Assembly (NCBI RefSeq): GCF_030125375.1
Contig: NZ_JASJUU010000003.1
Span: 944,247-1,008,246 of the forward strand
Source of the DNA: Pseudoalteromonas umbrosa
Lineage (GTDB): Bacteria; Pseudomonadota; Gammaproteobacteria; Enterobacterales; Alteromonadaceae
Reading direction: 5' to 3'
Length of the DNA stretch: 64,000 nt
A program made the translations under genes and the position numbers. This document shows, piece after piece, positions 1-8,647 of the stretch (within the stretch, counting starts at the first letter, position 1; each line of letters begins with the position of its first letter). The notes beneath the pieces were generated by a model, which saw only the letters and a list, made by a program, of their open reading frames with translations, was not told the DNA's origin and searched no databases.

Positions 1-1
1 C

Positions 2-1738
2 TCTCAAGGTGCTGATTTTAAACAATATGTCAGGATTATGAAGAGGACGGATGATGGCATTAATGAAGTTGCGCGCCTAGATGCTTCGCAAAATCTATAT
101 GCTCAACAAGAGCTATATTTAAATAATGGAAAGTTGGCTTCGGTGTTCAAATATCCGGTGCTCACCCTTGAGGATTCTCCAGCTGAAAATCAAGCAACAT
201 CATCCACATCCCCTTCGCCAAACACATATTTAAATACGTTTGAACTCAGCTTTTCGGATGTGGCGACGCCAGAGCAGCCTCAAATAATACAGCAATATCG
301 AGTTGAAGGAGATATTCTCGATAGCCGGGTGATAAATGGTGACTTGTTTGTGGTGAGTAAATATAGGGCTGAATATACCACCGAGTTAACGGAAGAGTTG
401 GCTGTGTATCAGGCGCTCTATCAGTTGAATGTGTCGGAGCTTATTCCCAAAATTAAGGATTTAAAAACAGGAGAGGAGTCGGCATTATTTGATGCCAATG
501 ATTGCTACATTCCAACTGATGTAACAGCTATTGATAGTGCAAACTCAATTACAACGATTACTAAGTTCTCTATGCAAGACCCGACTAATTTTGAGTCAAC
601 TTGTATTAATGCACCAGCAGACGGTGTCTATGCATCCCAAGAGAGTATCTACTTACATAACCGATTTTGGCCAACAGATGTTGCCAGTTTTGACGATCTT
701 ACCCAAACGGCTTTACATAAATTTTCTTTGAGTGGCGGCTCTATCACTTATAGTGCGTCAGGGAATGTTGATGGTGCATTGGGGTTTGGTAGTGCTTTGA
801 ATAATATGATCGAGCCTATTGTTGTTGCTAATATCAGTAATGCCGCGTTTAGGCTCAGTGAATATGAAGGCAATTTACGTGTTGTGACCTCTCGGTTTAA
901 TGAACTCAAAGGTATGGTACATCAACTTTTTATTCTTCAGCAACAAGGCACAAATTTGGAAATTATTTCTCGTTTGCCAAATGAAACTCACTCTACCCCG
1001 ATAGGAAAAGTTGAGTCTAATGGATTAGTTGAAGAAAATATCTATGCAGTACGCTTTATGGAAGATAGAGCTTATGTGGTTACTTTTCGGCAGATAGATC
1101 CGCTTTATGTGATTGATTTATCCAAACCTAGCGAACCTATCATAGCAGGCGCACTTGAAATCCCTGGTTACTCGGCTTATCTTCACCCCGTATCTGACAG
1201 CTTACTTATCGGCATAGGCCAAAATGTGAATGATTTTGGGTTTGTGTCAGAGCCTGTTGATGACGGTGGCGATAATTCTTCGAGTAGTACCGTGCCTGCC
1301 GTTGGGGCAAAAGTGAGTTTGTTCGATGTCAGTAATATGTCTACCCCTACTTTAATCAAAGAACATGTTTTTGCAGGTGGCTATACGCCGGTTGAATTCG
1401 ATCATCATGCATTTAGTTACTTAAAAGTGAGTGAGCAAATGTTCCGCATGACGTTACCGGTAGAGTCCTGGGAAGTGACAATTCAAGATGATAATACGAG
1501 TGCTTGGGGCAATATTAATGCGCTGGCAGCATTTGAAGTTAGCACTGCAGGTTCGGGCTCTTTAACTTACATCGGTAGTAGTGTTGCAACCTATGATGAG
1601 CCACAACAAAGCGTTCCTTATGTACGCGCAGCAGATGATAGAGGCGTTATTCATGGAGATACTATCTTTTATGTCCATGGTAATTTCGTCTGGTCTAGCT
1701 TATGGCAGTCGCCTGATGTAAACGCTGGTCCTTTCTAA
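2..1738 (+). CDS. Beta-propeller domain secreted protein, 5' end outside window
   Basis: The reading frame is open from base 2 without a stop before the first in-frame ATG at 38, so the gene very probably begins upstream and only its C-terminal ~578 residues are present. The protein is rich in short beta segments and Asp/Ser/Thr. It has repeated blade-like stretches such as 'PLYVIDLSKPSEP' and 'VSLFDVSNMSTP', in which a value is followed by 'DLS/DVS..P'. This is the pattern of the bacterial secreted beta-propeller family (PF09826-like). A low-complexity Asp/Gly/Ser loop interrupts the middle (about 1258-1300). No signal peptide can be seen because the start is missing. Function unknown; family assignment is by eye. 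It ends with a clear terminator at 1781. Confidence 0.7.
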   Translation, partial: SQGADFKQYVRIMKRTDDGINEVARLDASQNLYAQQELYLNNGKLASVFKYPVLTLEDSPAENQATSSTSPSPNTYLNTFELSFSDVATPEQPQIIQQYRVEGDILDSRVINGDLFVVSKYRAEYTTELTEELAVYQALYQLNVSELIPKIKDLKTGEESALFDANDCYIPTDVTAIDSANSITTITKFSMQDPTNFESTCINAPADGVYASQESIYLHNRFWPTDVASFDDLTQTALHKFSLSGGSITYSASGNVDGALGFGSALNNMIEPIVVANISNAAFRLSEYEGNLRVVTSRFNELKGMVHQLFILQQQGTNLEIISRLPNETHSTPIGKVESNGLVEENIYAVRFMEDRAYVVTFRQIDPLYVIDLSKPSEPIIAGALEIPGYSAYLHPVSDSLLIGIGQNVNDFGFVSEPVDDGGDNSSSSTVPAVGAKVSLFDVSNMSTPTLIKEHVFAGGYTPVEFDHHAFSYLKVSEQMFRMTLPVESWEVTIQDDNTSAWGNINALAAFEVSTAGSGSLTYIGSSVATYDEPQQSVPYVRAADDRGVIHGDTIFYVHGNFVWSSLWQSPDVNAGPF

Positions 1739-1780
1739 ATCGCGTACATTCATGTTCCAAGCGAAATCTTGGACAGACCA

Positions 1781-1815
1781 AGCGCCACCTAGTTTACGCA
1801 GGGTGGCGCTTTTAT
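1781..1815 (+). terminator. Rho-independent terminator after beta-propeller gene
   Basis: The arms 1781-1789 (agcgccacc) and 1802-1810 (ggtggcgct) pair perfectly around a short loop and are followed by a T-rich stretch (tttatgtttt). It lies 43 bases after the stop codon of the upstream gene. Confidence 0.8.
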
Positions 1816-1818
1816 GTT

Positions 1819-2346
1819 TTATAGATTTGGATTACGCAAAGTAAGTTGAAGATCATCAAATAGCTGTTCACCTATTTGATAATTCTGTTTAATGACTTGA
1901 AAAGTAGTAAACCCGAGCTTGTTAAGTAATTGCTCAGATGCATTATTTCCGACAGTGACAGTAGCCGATAATGTGTCATAACCTAGGTGAGTAAATGCAT
2001 AGTCTATAACGGCTTCGGATGCTTCAAATGCAAAGCCGTAGCCTTGTTGAGTGGGACACAACATAAACCCCAACTCTGCAATGCTTGGCTTATCTGAGAA
2101 GCTTTTAAATCCATGTAAGCCAATGCATTCTTCTGTATCAACTCGCTCGATGACTAGCGTGAGCCATGCATCAGTTTGTTTTTGCCAACGAGCACAGCGT
2201 TCATCAAAACGTGATTTCAAAGCTTGATGTGCTTGTATATCTGCGACGTAAGCCATGACATCTGGATTTTGATTTAATCTCTTAAATAGTTGCCAGTCAT
2301 TTTTAGTCAGCGGCCTGAGTCTTAATCGCGGTGTGATCAGCTCCAT
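1819..2346 (-). CDS. GNAT family N-acetyltransferase, RimJ/RimL-like
   Basis: A 175-residue protein of the Acetyltransf_3 type. It opens with 'LITPRLRLRPLTKNDW', the usual start of RimJ/RimL-like acetyltransferases. The acetyl-CoA loop appears as 'QQGYGFAFEA' near residue 100, and the C-terminal 'NNASEQLLNKLGF' is the family's 'N.aS..lleklGF' motif. It transfers an acetyl group from acetyl-CoA to an amino group of a protein or small molecule; the substrate cannot be told from sequence. It lies 27 bases downstream of the pxpA-like gene on the same strand and may be the last gene of that operon. Confidence 0.88.
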   Translation of the reverse strand: MELITPRLRLRPLTKNDWQLFKRLNQNPDVMAYVADIQAHQALKSRFDERCARWQKQTDAWLTLVIERVDTEECIGLHGFKSFSDKPSIAELGFMLCPTQQGYGFAFEASEAVIDYAFTHLGYDTLSATVTVGNNASEQLLNKLGFTTFQVIKQNYQIGEQLFDDLQLTLRNPNL

Positions 2347-2373
2347 AGTTATCCCTACATAAGACGAAAATAG

Positions 2374-3108
2374 TTACATTGAACCGTTGAGTATCTTTCT
2401 TATTTTTTCTATTTGTTTTATGGCGTGAAGGTTATCGCCGTGCACGCACAGCGTGTCTGCTGCTAGCGCTAGTTTGTGTCCGCTTGCGGTTATCACTGAC
2501 TGACTGCCAGCGAGAAGCTTTACTTGCTCTAATAATTTCTCTTCGCTATGCACTGCGTGAGGCTCAGAGCGAGGTGTGAGCATGCCTTCATCGGTATACA
2601 ACCTATCGGCAAACGCTTCCATGAGTAAAGTCACCTTATGTTGCTGAGCAAGAGCGCGGTGTTGCTTTGCTCGCGATGTGGCTAGAATCATTAACTTCAG
2701 CTCACTTGGGTATTGATGTATCGCTTCGATGAGCGTCGTTAAGATAGACTCATCACGCATCATGTCGTTGTATAGCGCGCCATGGGGCTTAACATAACTG
2801 AGCGTCATTCCAGCAACTTTTGCCATCCCCTCTAGCGCTGCTATTTGATAGTGGATACAGTTTATGAGCTCTTGTTTAGCCATAGTGAGCGAGCGGCGGC
2901 CAAAACCTTGCAGATCAGGGTAACTAGGGTGGGCACCAAGGAGTACATCATGCTGCTTAGCAAGTGCTATGGTTTTTTGCATAACACTTGGATCACCTGC
3001 GTGAAATCCACATGCAACGTTTGCCATGTCTATGAATGGCATAGCCTCTTTATCAAGTCCCATTTCCCAAGCACCAAAGCTTTCACCCAAATCACAATTT
3101 AACAGCAT
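2374..3108 (-). CDS. pxpA: 5-oxoprolinase subunit A, LamB/YcsF family
   Basis: A 244-residue protein, the usual length for PxpA. The N-terminus 'LLNCDLGESFGAWEMG' and the following 'ANVACGFHAGDP' are the hallmark of the LamB/YcsF family, and 'YVKPHGALYN' is another conserved block near residue 105. In the known system PxpA acts with PxpB and PxpC to open 5-oxoproline to glutamate using ATP. No pxpB or pxpC lies next to it here. Instead it sits 16 bases downstream of a D-glutamate cyclase-like gene (3125-3922), which suggests a 5-oxo-D-proline/glutamate salvage pair. Family confidence is high; dependence on distant pxpBC is inferred. Confidence 0.92.
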   Translation of the reverse strand: MLLNCDLGESFGAWEMGLDKEAMPFIDMANVACGFHAGDPSVMQKTIALAKQHDVLLGAHPSYPDLQGFGRRSLTMAKQELINCIHYQIAALEGMAKVAGMTLSYVKPHGALYNDMMRDESILTTLIEAIHQYPSELKLMILATSRAKQHRALAQQHKVTLLMEAFADRLYTDEGMLTPRSEPHAVHSEEKLLEQVKLLAGSQSVITASGHKLALAADTLCVHGDNLHAIKQIEKIRKILNGSM

Positions 3109-3124
3109 GCCAACCTACTTTTAA

Positions 3125-3922
3125 TTATTGTATTAACAGATCCATATCTGGCCTATCTGTGACCAACATATGTTGAGGACTGTTTATAATACACAATTCT
3201 GGCGCTGCACGGGTAATTGCAAGATGAGCTGTGAGGCTGGTTGTCCAAAATACAGGTTGCTTATTGTCTGGTATGAAAATCGGGTCGCCAAAGTTGGGCT
3301 TTTGCAAATTATTAATCCCAATATCAGCTGGGTTGCCAAAATGAACAGGAATACCATGTGGCACGCGACTGATACTACCTGCTTGTATGGCGCGAATAAT
3401 TTCTTGTGTATCCATTGGTCTTAAACAGACCACTTTATTCCCCTTGAACGGCCCCACCGGCTCACTGGGTATGTTGCTGATATACATGGGTAGGGTATGT
3501 GCAGGGCTGGACGTGGTGTGATCAAAACCAAAAGTGTGTAAGACATAATCAAAGGCGACATAGCTGGCAAGCGCGAAAGTGACGAAGTCATCGCGCCAAA
3601 GCTTTTCAATGTCAGTGACTTCATCTACCAGTTGCCCGTCGCGAAGCACCCGATATTTAGGGACATCTGTACGTATGTCGATGTTACTGCCCAGTGCGTT
3701 TACGTGGTATTCGCCGTCGTTTACACTGGTTGCTAATAAGGGACAACAATCATGGTTATTTTGGCAATACTTTTGAAAGTCAAAAGCGTAAGCCTTAGGC
3801 AAAATCACAATATTACATTGCGTGAAGCCAGGTACAAATCCATTGGTTGGACCTGAATAATCCCCGGCTCTAATCATTTCACGAATCGCGTTAGGTGCCG
3901 TTAAGGACGCCTTTGGATCCAT
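3125..3922 (-). CDS. Putative hydro-lyase, DUF1445 / D-glutamate cyclase-like
   Basis: A 265-residue protein of the DUF1445 family (PF07286), often annotated as putative hydro-lyase. Family blocks visible are 'NGFVPGFTQCNIVILPK' near the N-terminus and 'SRVPHGIPVHFGNPADIGI' in the C-terminal third. The mitochondrial homologue DGLUCY converts D-glutamate to 5-oxo-D-proline, so linkage to pxpA fits a D-Glu to 5-oxoproline to glutamate route; that is an inference for this bacterium. The ATG is preceded by a purine-rich GGGGG RBS on the reverse strand. It is the first gene of a probable operon with pxpA and the GNAT gene. Confidence 0.85.
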   Translation of the reverse strand: MDPKASLTAPNAIREMIRAGDYSGPTNGFVPGFTQCNIVILPKAYAFDFQKYCQNNHDCCPLLATSVNDGEYHVNALGSNIDIRTDVPKYRVLRDGQLVDEVTDIEKLWRDDFVTFALASYVAFDYVLHTFGFDHTTSSPAHTLPMYISNIPSEPVGPFKGNKVVCLRPMDTQEIIRAIQAGSISRVPHGIPVHFGNPADIGINNLQKPNFGDPIFIPDNKQPVFWTTSLTAHLAITRAAPELCIINSPQHMLVTDRPDMDLLIQ

Positions 3923-3993
3923 ATTACCCCCACAAAAATAGACGTGATTTCATCAATGCGGGGCGACTTCTAGGTGACGTATTACTGTTTGGG

Positions 3994-5814
3994 TCACTTA
4001 TTATCGATGCTGACAGGTAATCTCCCATAAGCTTTTGCGTTACCAGTGATCACCTTTGCCAATGCTGTATATGCAGGCCCGCGCACATCATTTTCAATAA
4101 CTACATCCACATTATAGGCATAGCTTGCTAAAACCGCTTGATTGTACGGTGCATATTTTGCAATTTCATATGGTGCGCGTAAGCTGATAAATAAACTTTC
4201 TTTTTTATGTGTATGCGCAAACTGCATGAGTTCGAATAATGCTTTGGGTTGCTGCTGCTTAGATACTTCATAAGACACTAACTCAGCTAAGTCATCCATT
4301 CCACCAATTTCTGCTGCGCTTTGCTCGGGTGATGCATAGGCGCTTATTACCCAATCAGCTTGTAAAATTCCCTGCTTTGCTCGCTCTGGTTTAAAAGCTT
4401 GAAGGCTAGTAATTGAAATCGTAATGTTTTTATTTATTTCAGTTAGCAAGGCTTGCTTTAAAGCCGCGGCTTTTTGTCTATCAGGCATAATTAAATGAAT
4501 ATGTGCACCCTCTTCAGCTTTAATTGGCAGCATGTTTTGATTTTTCACCTCGGTTATTGCCGCAAGCGCTAATTCGGCTTCAACTTTTCTGTGCTGAGGG
4601 TTGCCAAGCATGCTTTTAGCGATAGCAAGACTGGGTGTTCCGTTTTTGCTAAGCATGCGAGATTTGAGTTCGGCAATTCGTTGATTTGATTGAATGAGGT
4701 CTTGTTGATTTAATTCACCCGTTGCTGCTGCGTTAACGAGTGCGTCAAAAAACGTGGCAAATTGTACTAAATCTTTTGGATTTCTAATTTGTATTGGCAT
4801 CAGCGCAATATCCACCCCTGCATTAAAGGTTTCAATTACCGCATCAATAGGCGTAAAGAAGTCACTTACACCAGCCATATCAAGCGCGTCAGTGATAGTT
4901 ACGCCTTGATAATTCATTTTACCTCTAAGTAAGTCATGCATAATGGCACGTGACATAGTGGCTGGGCGTATCATTTTGTCACCTTGCTTATTCGTCACTG
5001 TACTGCTGTCCAATTCTGGGTATTGAATGTGCGCAGTCATGATCATACCCGGTTGTTGTTGCTTGATAATATGTGCAAAAGGGTAAAGGTCTTGGCGCTC
5101 AATTTGTGCCAATGTATGGTCAACTTTTGGCAGTCCAGTATGGCTGTCTACATGGGTATCACCGTGACCAGGAAAATGCTTGAGTGCAGAAATAACCCCG
5201 TGATGCTCAAATGCTTTCACTTGTGCAGCGCCTAAAAGTGCAACTTGTTTTGGGTCTTCGCCAAAAGAGCGGACATTAATAACTGGGTTCAGTGGGTTGG
5301 CGTTTACATCAACAGTAGGCGCAAAGTTAACGTTGATCCCAAGACTGCTGAGCTCTTTAGCGATGACTGTTGCAACGCTTGTTGCATACTTATCACCGTA
5401 TTTTTTATAGGTTGCACCTATGCTCATATTGCCAGTAAACGAGGTTGCTTCTGCACGATTGATCCGCGCTACGCGTCCGCCTTCTTGGTCAATAGAAATA
5501 AATAGTGGTGTCTCGCTGGCTTGTTGTAAGTCGGTTGTGAGTTTAATGATTTGTGCTGTTTGCTGCACATTCTCAGCAAATAAAATCACGCCACCAATAT
5601 GATATTGTTTGATAAATGAAGCCAACTCAGTGGGCAAGGTCGTCATGGGCTGACGGCATTGGACGTCGTTTTGGCAAAAGTAGCGAAAGTCCAGCATGAG
5701 CTTTTGTCCAAGCAGCTGGCGAATATCAGGTTGGGCGCTATTGGCGCAGGTTAGTGTACTCATTGTCATAATGCTCAGTAAACCTACAAATTTGAGAGAA
5801 TTAAAAATACGCAC
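3994..5814 (-). CDS. Secreted glycoside hydrolase family 3, NagZ-like beta-N-acetylhexosaminidase
   Basis: A 606-residue enzyme with an N-terminal signal peptide (about residues 1-27). The GH3 catalytic domain shows 'SIDQEGGRVARI' (about 107-118), the NagZ-type loop 'KHFPGHGDTHVDSH' (212-225, holding the Asp-His acid/base pair) and the nucleophile region 'VTITDALDM' (Asp309). About 220 more residues follow, a C-terminal domain absent from cytoplasmic NagZ (~340 residues). Export and the extra domain suggest cleavage of GlcNAc from chitin-derived or peptidoglycan fragments outside the cytoplasm. This fits the chitinase at 38155, though the two are not linked. Substrate not proven. Confidence 0.9.
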   Translation of the reverse strand: MRIFNSLKFVGLLSIMTMSTLTCANSAQPDIRQLLGQKLMLDFRYFCQNDVQCRQPMTTLPTELASFIKQYHIGGVILFAENVQQTAQIIKLTTDLQQASETPLFISIDQEGGRVARINRAEATSFTGNMSIGATYKKYGDKYATSVATVIAKELSSLGINVNFAPTVDVNANPLNPVINVRSFGEDPKQVALLGAAQVKAFEHHGVISALKHFPGHGDTHVDSHTGLPKVDHTLAQIERQDLYPFAHIIKQQQPGMIMTAHIQYPELDSSTVTNKQGDKMIRPATMSRAIMHDLLRGKMNYQGVTITDALDMAGVSDFFTPIDAVIETFNAGVDIALMPIQIRNPKDLVQFATFFDALVNAAATGELNQQDLIQSNQRIAELKSRMLSKNGTPSLAIAKSMLGNPQHRKVEAELALAAITEVKNQNMLPIKAEEGAHIHLIMPDRQKAAALKQALLTEINKNITISITSLQAFKPERAKQGILQADWVISAYASPEQSAAEIGGMDDLAELVSYEVSKQQQPKALFELMQFAHTHKKESLFISLRAPYEIAKYAPYNQAVLASYAYNVDVVIENDVRGPAYTALAKVITGNAKAYGRLPVSIDNK

Positions 5815-5984
5815 GGCATCAAGTAGTTAATTTTTTCACTACTGTATCATGTGAATGGCTGAGTTTAGAGGCTTAAAATTGAATTTAATGAAGTTTTTAA
5901 ACTATATAGTCAGTACTTATTCAACGTCTATTTATGCTAAATGGTCTATAACTAACAATAGGAATTTGTGGGCGCGAGAGCCGC

Positions 5985-6776
5985 ATGAATAAGCAATGTT
6001 GCATATGTCTATTTTTTTGCCTTTTTAAAAGTGTCGCGAGTGACGCCCAGTGCACGTTAGTGCGTTTATCCGGTAGCCCAGATATGCCGCCTATTAGTTA
6101 TGCAATAAATGATGAAAAGCAGGTAGGGATAGGCTTTGAGTTTGTCCGCACCATTATACCTAAAGAAATCACTGTTGAAGTGGCAAAACCTGCACCAATG
6201 CAGCGAGTGATGCAATGGGCGCGCGATGGTCATATTGACATGTTTGTAGGTCTACAAAGTGATGACTACCCTGAAGATTGGTTTACCGTGTTGCACCCCG
6301 CCATTACTGATTCTGCTTATGCAGTATTTTATCGCCGTGGTAAACGCGTTATGAACATTAACAAGTTATATGGTTTGAGAGGCGCAATTCTGCGCGATAT
6401 GTCGCTCAAACCTGATCCTGCGCTTAACCTCGAGATAGACAATTTACAATTACTTCATACCGATAGCATTGCTAAAGCAATTCAATTGGTTAAATTAAAA
6501 AGGATCGATTATTTTATCGCGCCTCAGTGGCAAACAATTAATACGTGGTTTGAATCTGGTAAAACAGTGCCTTTGGCTATGTTACCTGAGCCTATTCAAA
6601 TTAATCATGTGTACTTAGCTTTATCTAATTTCAGCCCCTGTTTAGACCATAAAGCGTCAATTGAATTGGAAATTGAAAAAGCAAAACGCAGTGGTGTTAT
6701 GGAAGCTCTGCTAGAGCAGAGCTTCTTGTATACTAAAGCAATTGATCAGTTTTATAACTTGATTGAATCGCCTTAG
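5985..6776 (+). CDS. Periplasmic solute-binding protein, SBP_bac_3-like
   Basis: A 263-residue protein with a Cys-rich signal peptide (about 1-22). The pattern resembles the small extracellular solute-binding type 3 family: 'GFEFVRTI' near residue 49, 'ARDGHIDMFVGL' near 79-90, and 'AIQLVKLKRIDYFIA' near 165. In Alteromonadales many such proteins are free-standing, without ABC transporter genes, as here. The ligand is unknown. It converges on the downstream minus-strand gene, and the two stop codons overlap by four bases (6773-6776). Confidence 0.72.
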   Translation: MNKQCCICLFFCLFKSVASDAQCTLVRLSGSPDMPPISYAINDEKQVGIGFEFVRTIIPKEITVEVAKPAPMQRVMQWARDGHIDMFVGLQSDDYPEDWFTVLHPAITDSAYAVFYRRGKRVMNINKLYGLRGAILRDMSLKPDPALNLEIDNLQLLHTDSIAKAIQLVKLKRIDYFIAPQWQTINTWFESGKTVPLAMLPEPIQINHVYLALSNFSPCLDHKASIELEIEKAKRSGVMEALLEQSFLYTKAIDQFYNLIESP

Positions 6777-7177
6777 AAGGACATAAGTACCTTAACATTG
6801 CTGTCGGCACTGCCACTGGTGACATAGCCAATTACATTTGGATTATCAGCAACTAATTTCATAACTTCCTGATCATTAGCCATACTTTTAGGAGGTTGGC
6901 CTTTACCGGTAAACAATAGCTTAGACCAATAGGCTTTAAGCTGGCTAGCACTGCGACCAACGACCTTTGTATTGAACTCCTCTGTTACTGGGTTGCTGTC
7001 AACTTGGCTAATGGGAATAACTTTGGCTGAGCCATCAAACGTTTTTAATTTACCCAAAAATATTTGCTCTATTTTACCTTTATCTAGTGCGGCGTTATTA
7101 GAAGGATGAACAACCACATCAACCGCATGCGCTGAGGTGGATAACATAAGTACAGTAGTCAGTAATATAGCTTTCAT
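6773..7177 (-). CDS. Small PstS-like phosphate-binding family protein
   Basis: A 134-residue exported protein (signal peptide about 1-18, ending ...SAHA). The mature part begins 'VDVVVHPSNNAALDKGKIEQIFLGK' and includes 'VIPISQVDSN' and 'YWSKLLFTGKGQPP'. This is the pattern of the small PstS-like/PBP-like proteins of marine gammaproteobacteria, which are about half the length of true PstS. The C-terminal 'NPNVIGYVTSG' also matches. It follows the porin-like gene by 12 bases, so the two form an operon. Role in phosphate or oxyanion uptake is inferred only from family resemblance. Confidence 0.75.
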   Translation of the reverse strand: MKAILLTTVLMLSTSAHAVDVVVHPSNNAALDKGKIEQIFLGKLKTFDGSAKVIPISQVDSNPVTEEFNTKVVGRSASQLKAYWSKLLFTGKGQPPKSMANDQEVMKLVADNPNVIGYVTSGSADSNVKVLMSF

Positions 7178-7189
7178 GTTTTCACCCCA

Positions 7190-8389
7190 CTAAAAAACGA
7201 TGTCTACGCCAGCGCTCAAGACAGTAAAATCTTGGACGTTGGGACGCGTGTCTTCACCAGATAAATACTGGAATTTGAACGCGGCATTAGAGTGAAAATC
7301 ATAGCGAACTGACACACCAATAGCATCAAACTCTCTGAGCGACAGTGTATTTCTTAATGCTTTTGCGGTAGCAAATAAGGTTGGGTGAGAGATACCTTTG
7401 AGGAACTCTAAATCGCCCTCATCTTGAATCGATTTTTCGTGATGAACAGTGACAATCGTTTTATCCATTAAACGATAACCAAATGCAGTATACCAAGCAC
7501 GGTTAAAGCCATCAGATGAGTCTTCTACACCGTAATTAGCGAATTCGAAATCAACAATAAATTTATCGTAGTCGATATGAAAACCTGAGTAACCATACAG
7601 ACCATCTTTACCACCCCAAATAACAGCGCTTTCGTATTCTGCAACCTGTTGCGCTGTCGCGCCCTGGCTAACTGCCAGCTCGACAGCACCTTTAGTGGCA
7701 CCTAAAATGGCGTTACTGTCGACACTGCCGCCTTCAATTTCTACCATGAAGAAGCCTGCAAATACAGTCCACCAGTCTTTGCTTAGCTCCACTCTGACAG
7801 AAATTTCGTCTTTAAAGCCAAATGTTTCGTCATTTTGTGTAGCAGCAAGGAAGGTGGTGCCATCCCAATTACCATAGAGCACTTTAGTAACTAATGAGTA
7901 ATCACCAAAAGTGAAATTACTGTCTAACGCTATCCCTTCAATGGTCGAAAAATCAAAACCGGCATACACTGCTCGAGGAAGGCGGCCAAAATTATTGGTA
8001 AAGCCGACGTTTTGATATTCAGATTGGTAAAAACTTGGGTTTGCAAAGCGGCCCATGCTAATGGTGTGCTGAGGAGATAGCTCATAACTGATGTATGCCC
8101 AACGAGCCTCTGCGTCAAAATCCTCAGTGCCTTCAGCCATAATTTGAATAGTTGCACTGAGTCCTTCACCAAGGTCGGTTCTTGCTTGCAGCGCAAATAG
8201 AGATTCATCTGAGAATGAGATATCTCCATCGGCTTTGTGTGTGGGAAATGCAGATGTTCCGCCGTCACTGTCCGCTGAGGTTGCGCGCAGTGATGCGAAG
8301 CCATTAAATACCACGTCTGCGTAACTGCAGAAGCTACATGATGCAAGCGCTCCCCCAATTAACAACTTTACAGCATTATTAGATTTCAT
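7190..8389 (-). CDS. Outer membrane beta-barrel (porin-like) protein
   Basis: A 399-residue protein with a signal peptide (about 1-25, cut before 'DVVFNG'). The mature chain is full of alternating aromatic/polar strands ('WAYISYELSPQHTISMGRF', 'FGYRLMDKTIVTVHHEK') and ends in '...GVDIVF'. The C-terminal aromatic residue is typical for BAM-inserted barrels. Its general layout is like the marine oligomeric porin/phosphate-selective porin group. It is the upstream gene of a two-gene operon with the PstS-like protein. The substrate is unknown. Confidence 0.75.
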   Translation of the reverse strand: MKSNNAVKLLIGGALASCSFCSYADVVFNGFASLRATSADSDGGTSAFPTHKADGDISFSDESLFALQARTDLGEGLSATIQIMAEGTEDFDAEARWAYISYELSPQHTISMGRFANPSFYQSEYQNVGFTNNFGRLPRAVYAGFDFSTIEGIALDSNFTFGDYSLVTKVLYGNWDGTTFLAATQNDETFGFKDEISVRVELSKDWWTVFAGFFMVEIEGGSVDSNAILGATKGAVELAVSQGATAQQVAEYESAVIWGGKDGLYGYSGFHIDYDKFIVDFEFANYGVEDSSDGFNRAWYTAFGYRLMDKTIVTVHHEKSIQDEGDLEFLKGISHPTLFATAKALRNTLSLREFDAIGVSVRYDFHSNAAFKFQYLSGEDTRPNVQDFTVLSAGVDIVF

Positions 8390-8647
8390 AGTTTCACCCT
8401 GTCCTGTGGTTGTATTAGGTGCAACCGACTACATGCACCACTCTAACCGTAGAACAAGATTACTTATTTACTAGTTTGTAAAAAAAATTTCCTATTACGA
8501 AGACGAAATGATTAGATTTCCCGAAAATTGTCGAATAATTGGCAATTTATACAATTTTGTCCAAGATTATATTTACAAATGCACCAAATGAAGCTGTATG
8601 GGTTATCCCGACTGCTTTTCTAATGACGCTCATGCAGGATACTGAAC

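Noticed and set aside
7930..8358. A 142-codon frame overlapping the porin-like gene on the same strand in another frame
   Set aside because: It lies wholly within the porin frame, which has a signal peptide and barrel pattern; the other frame has neither.
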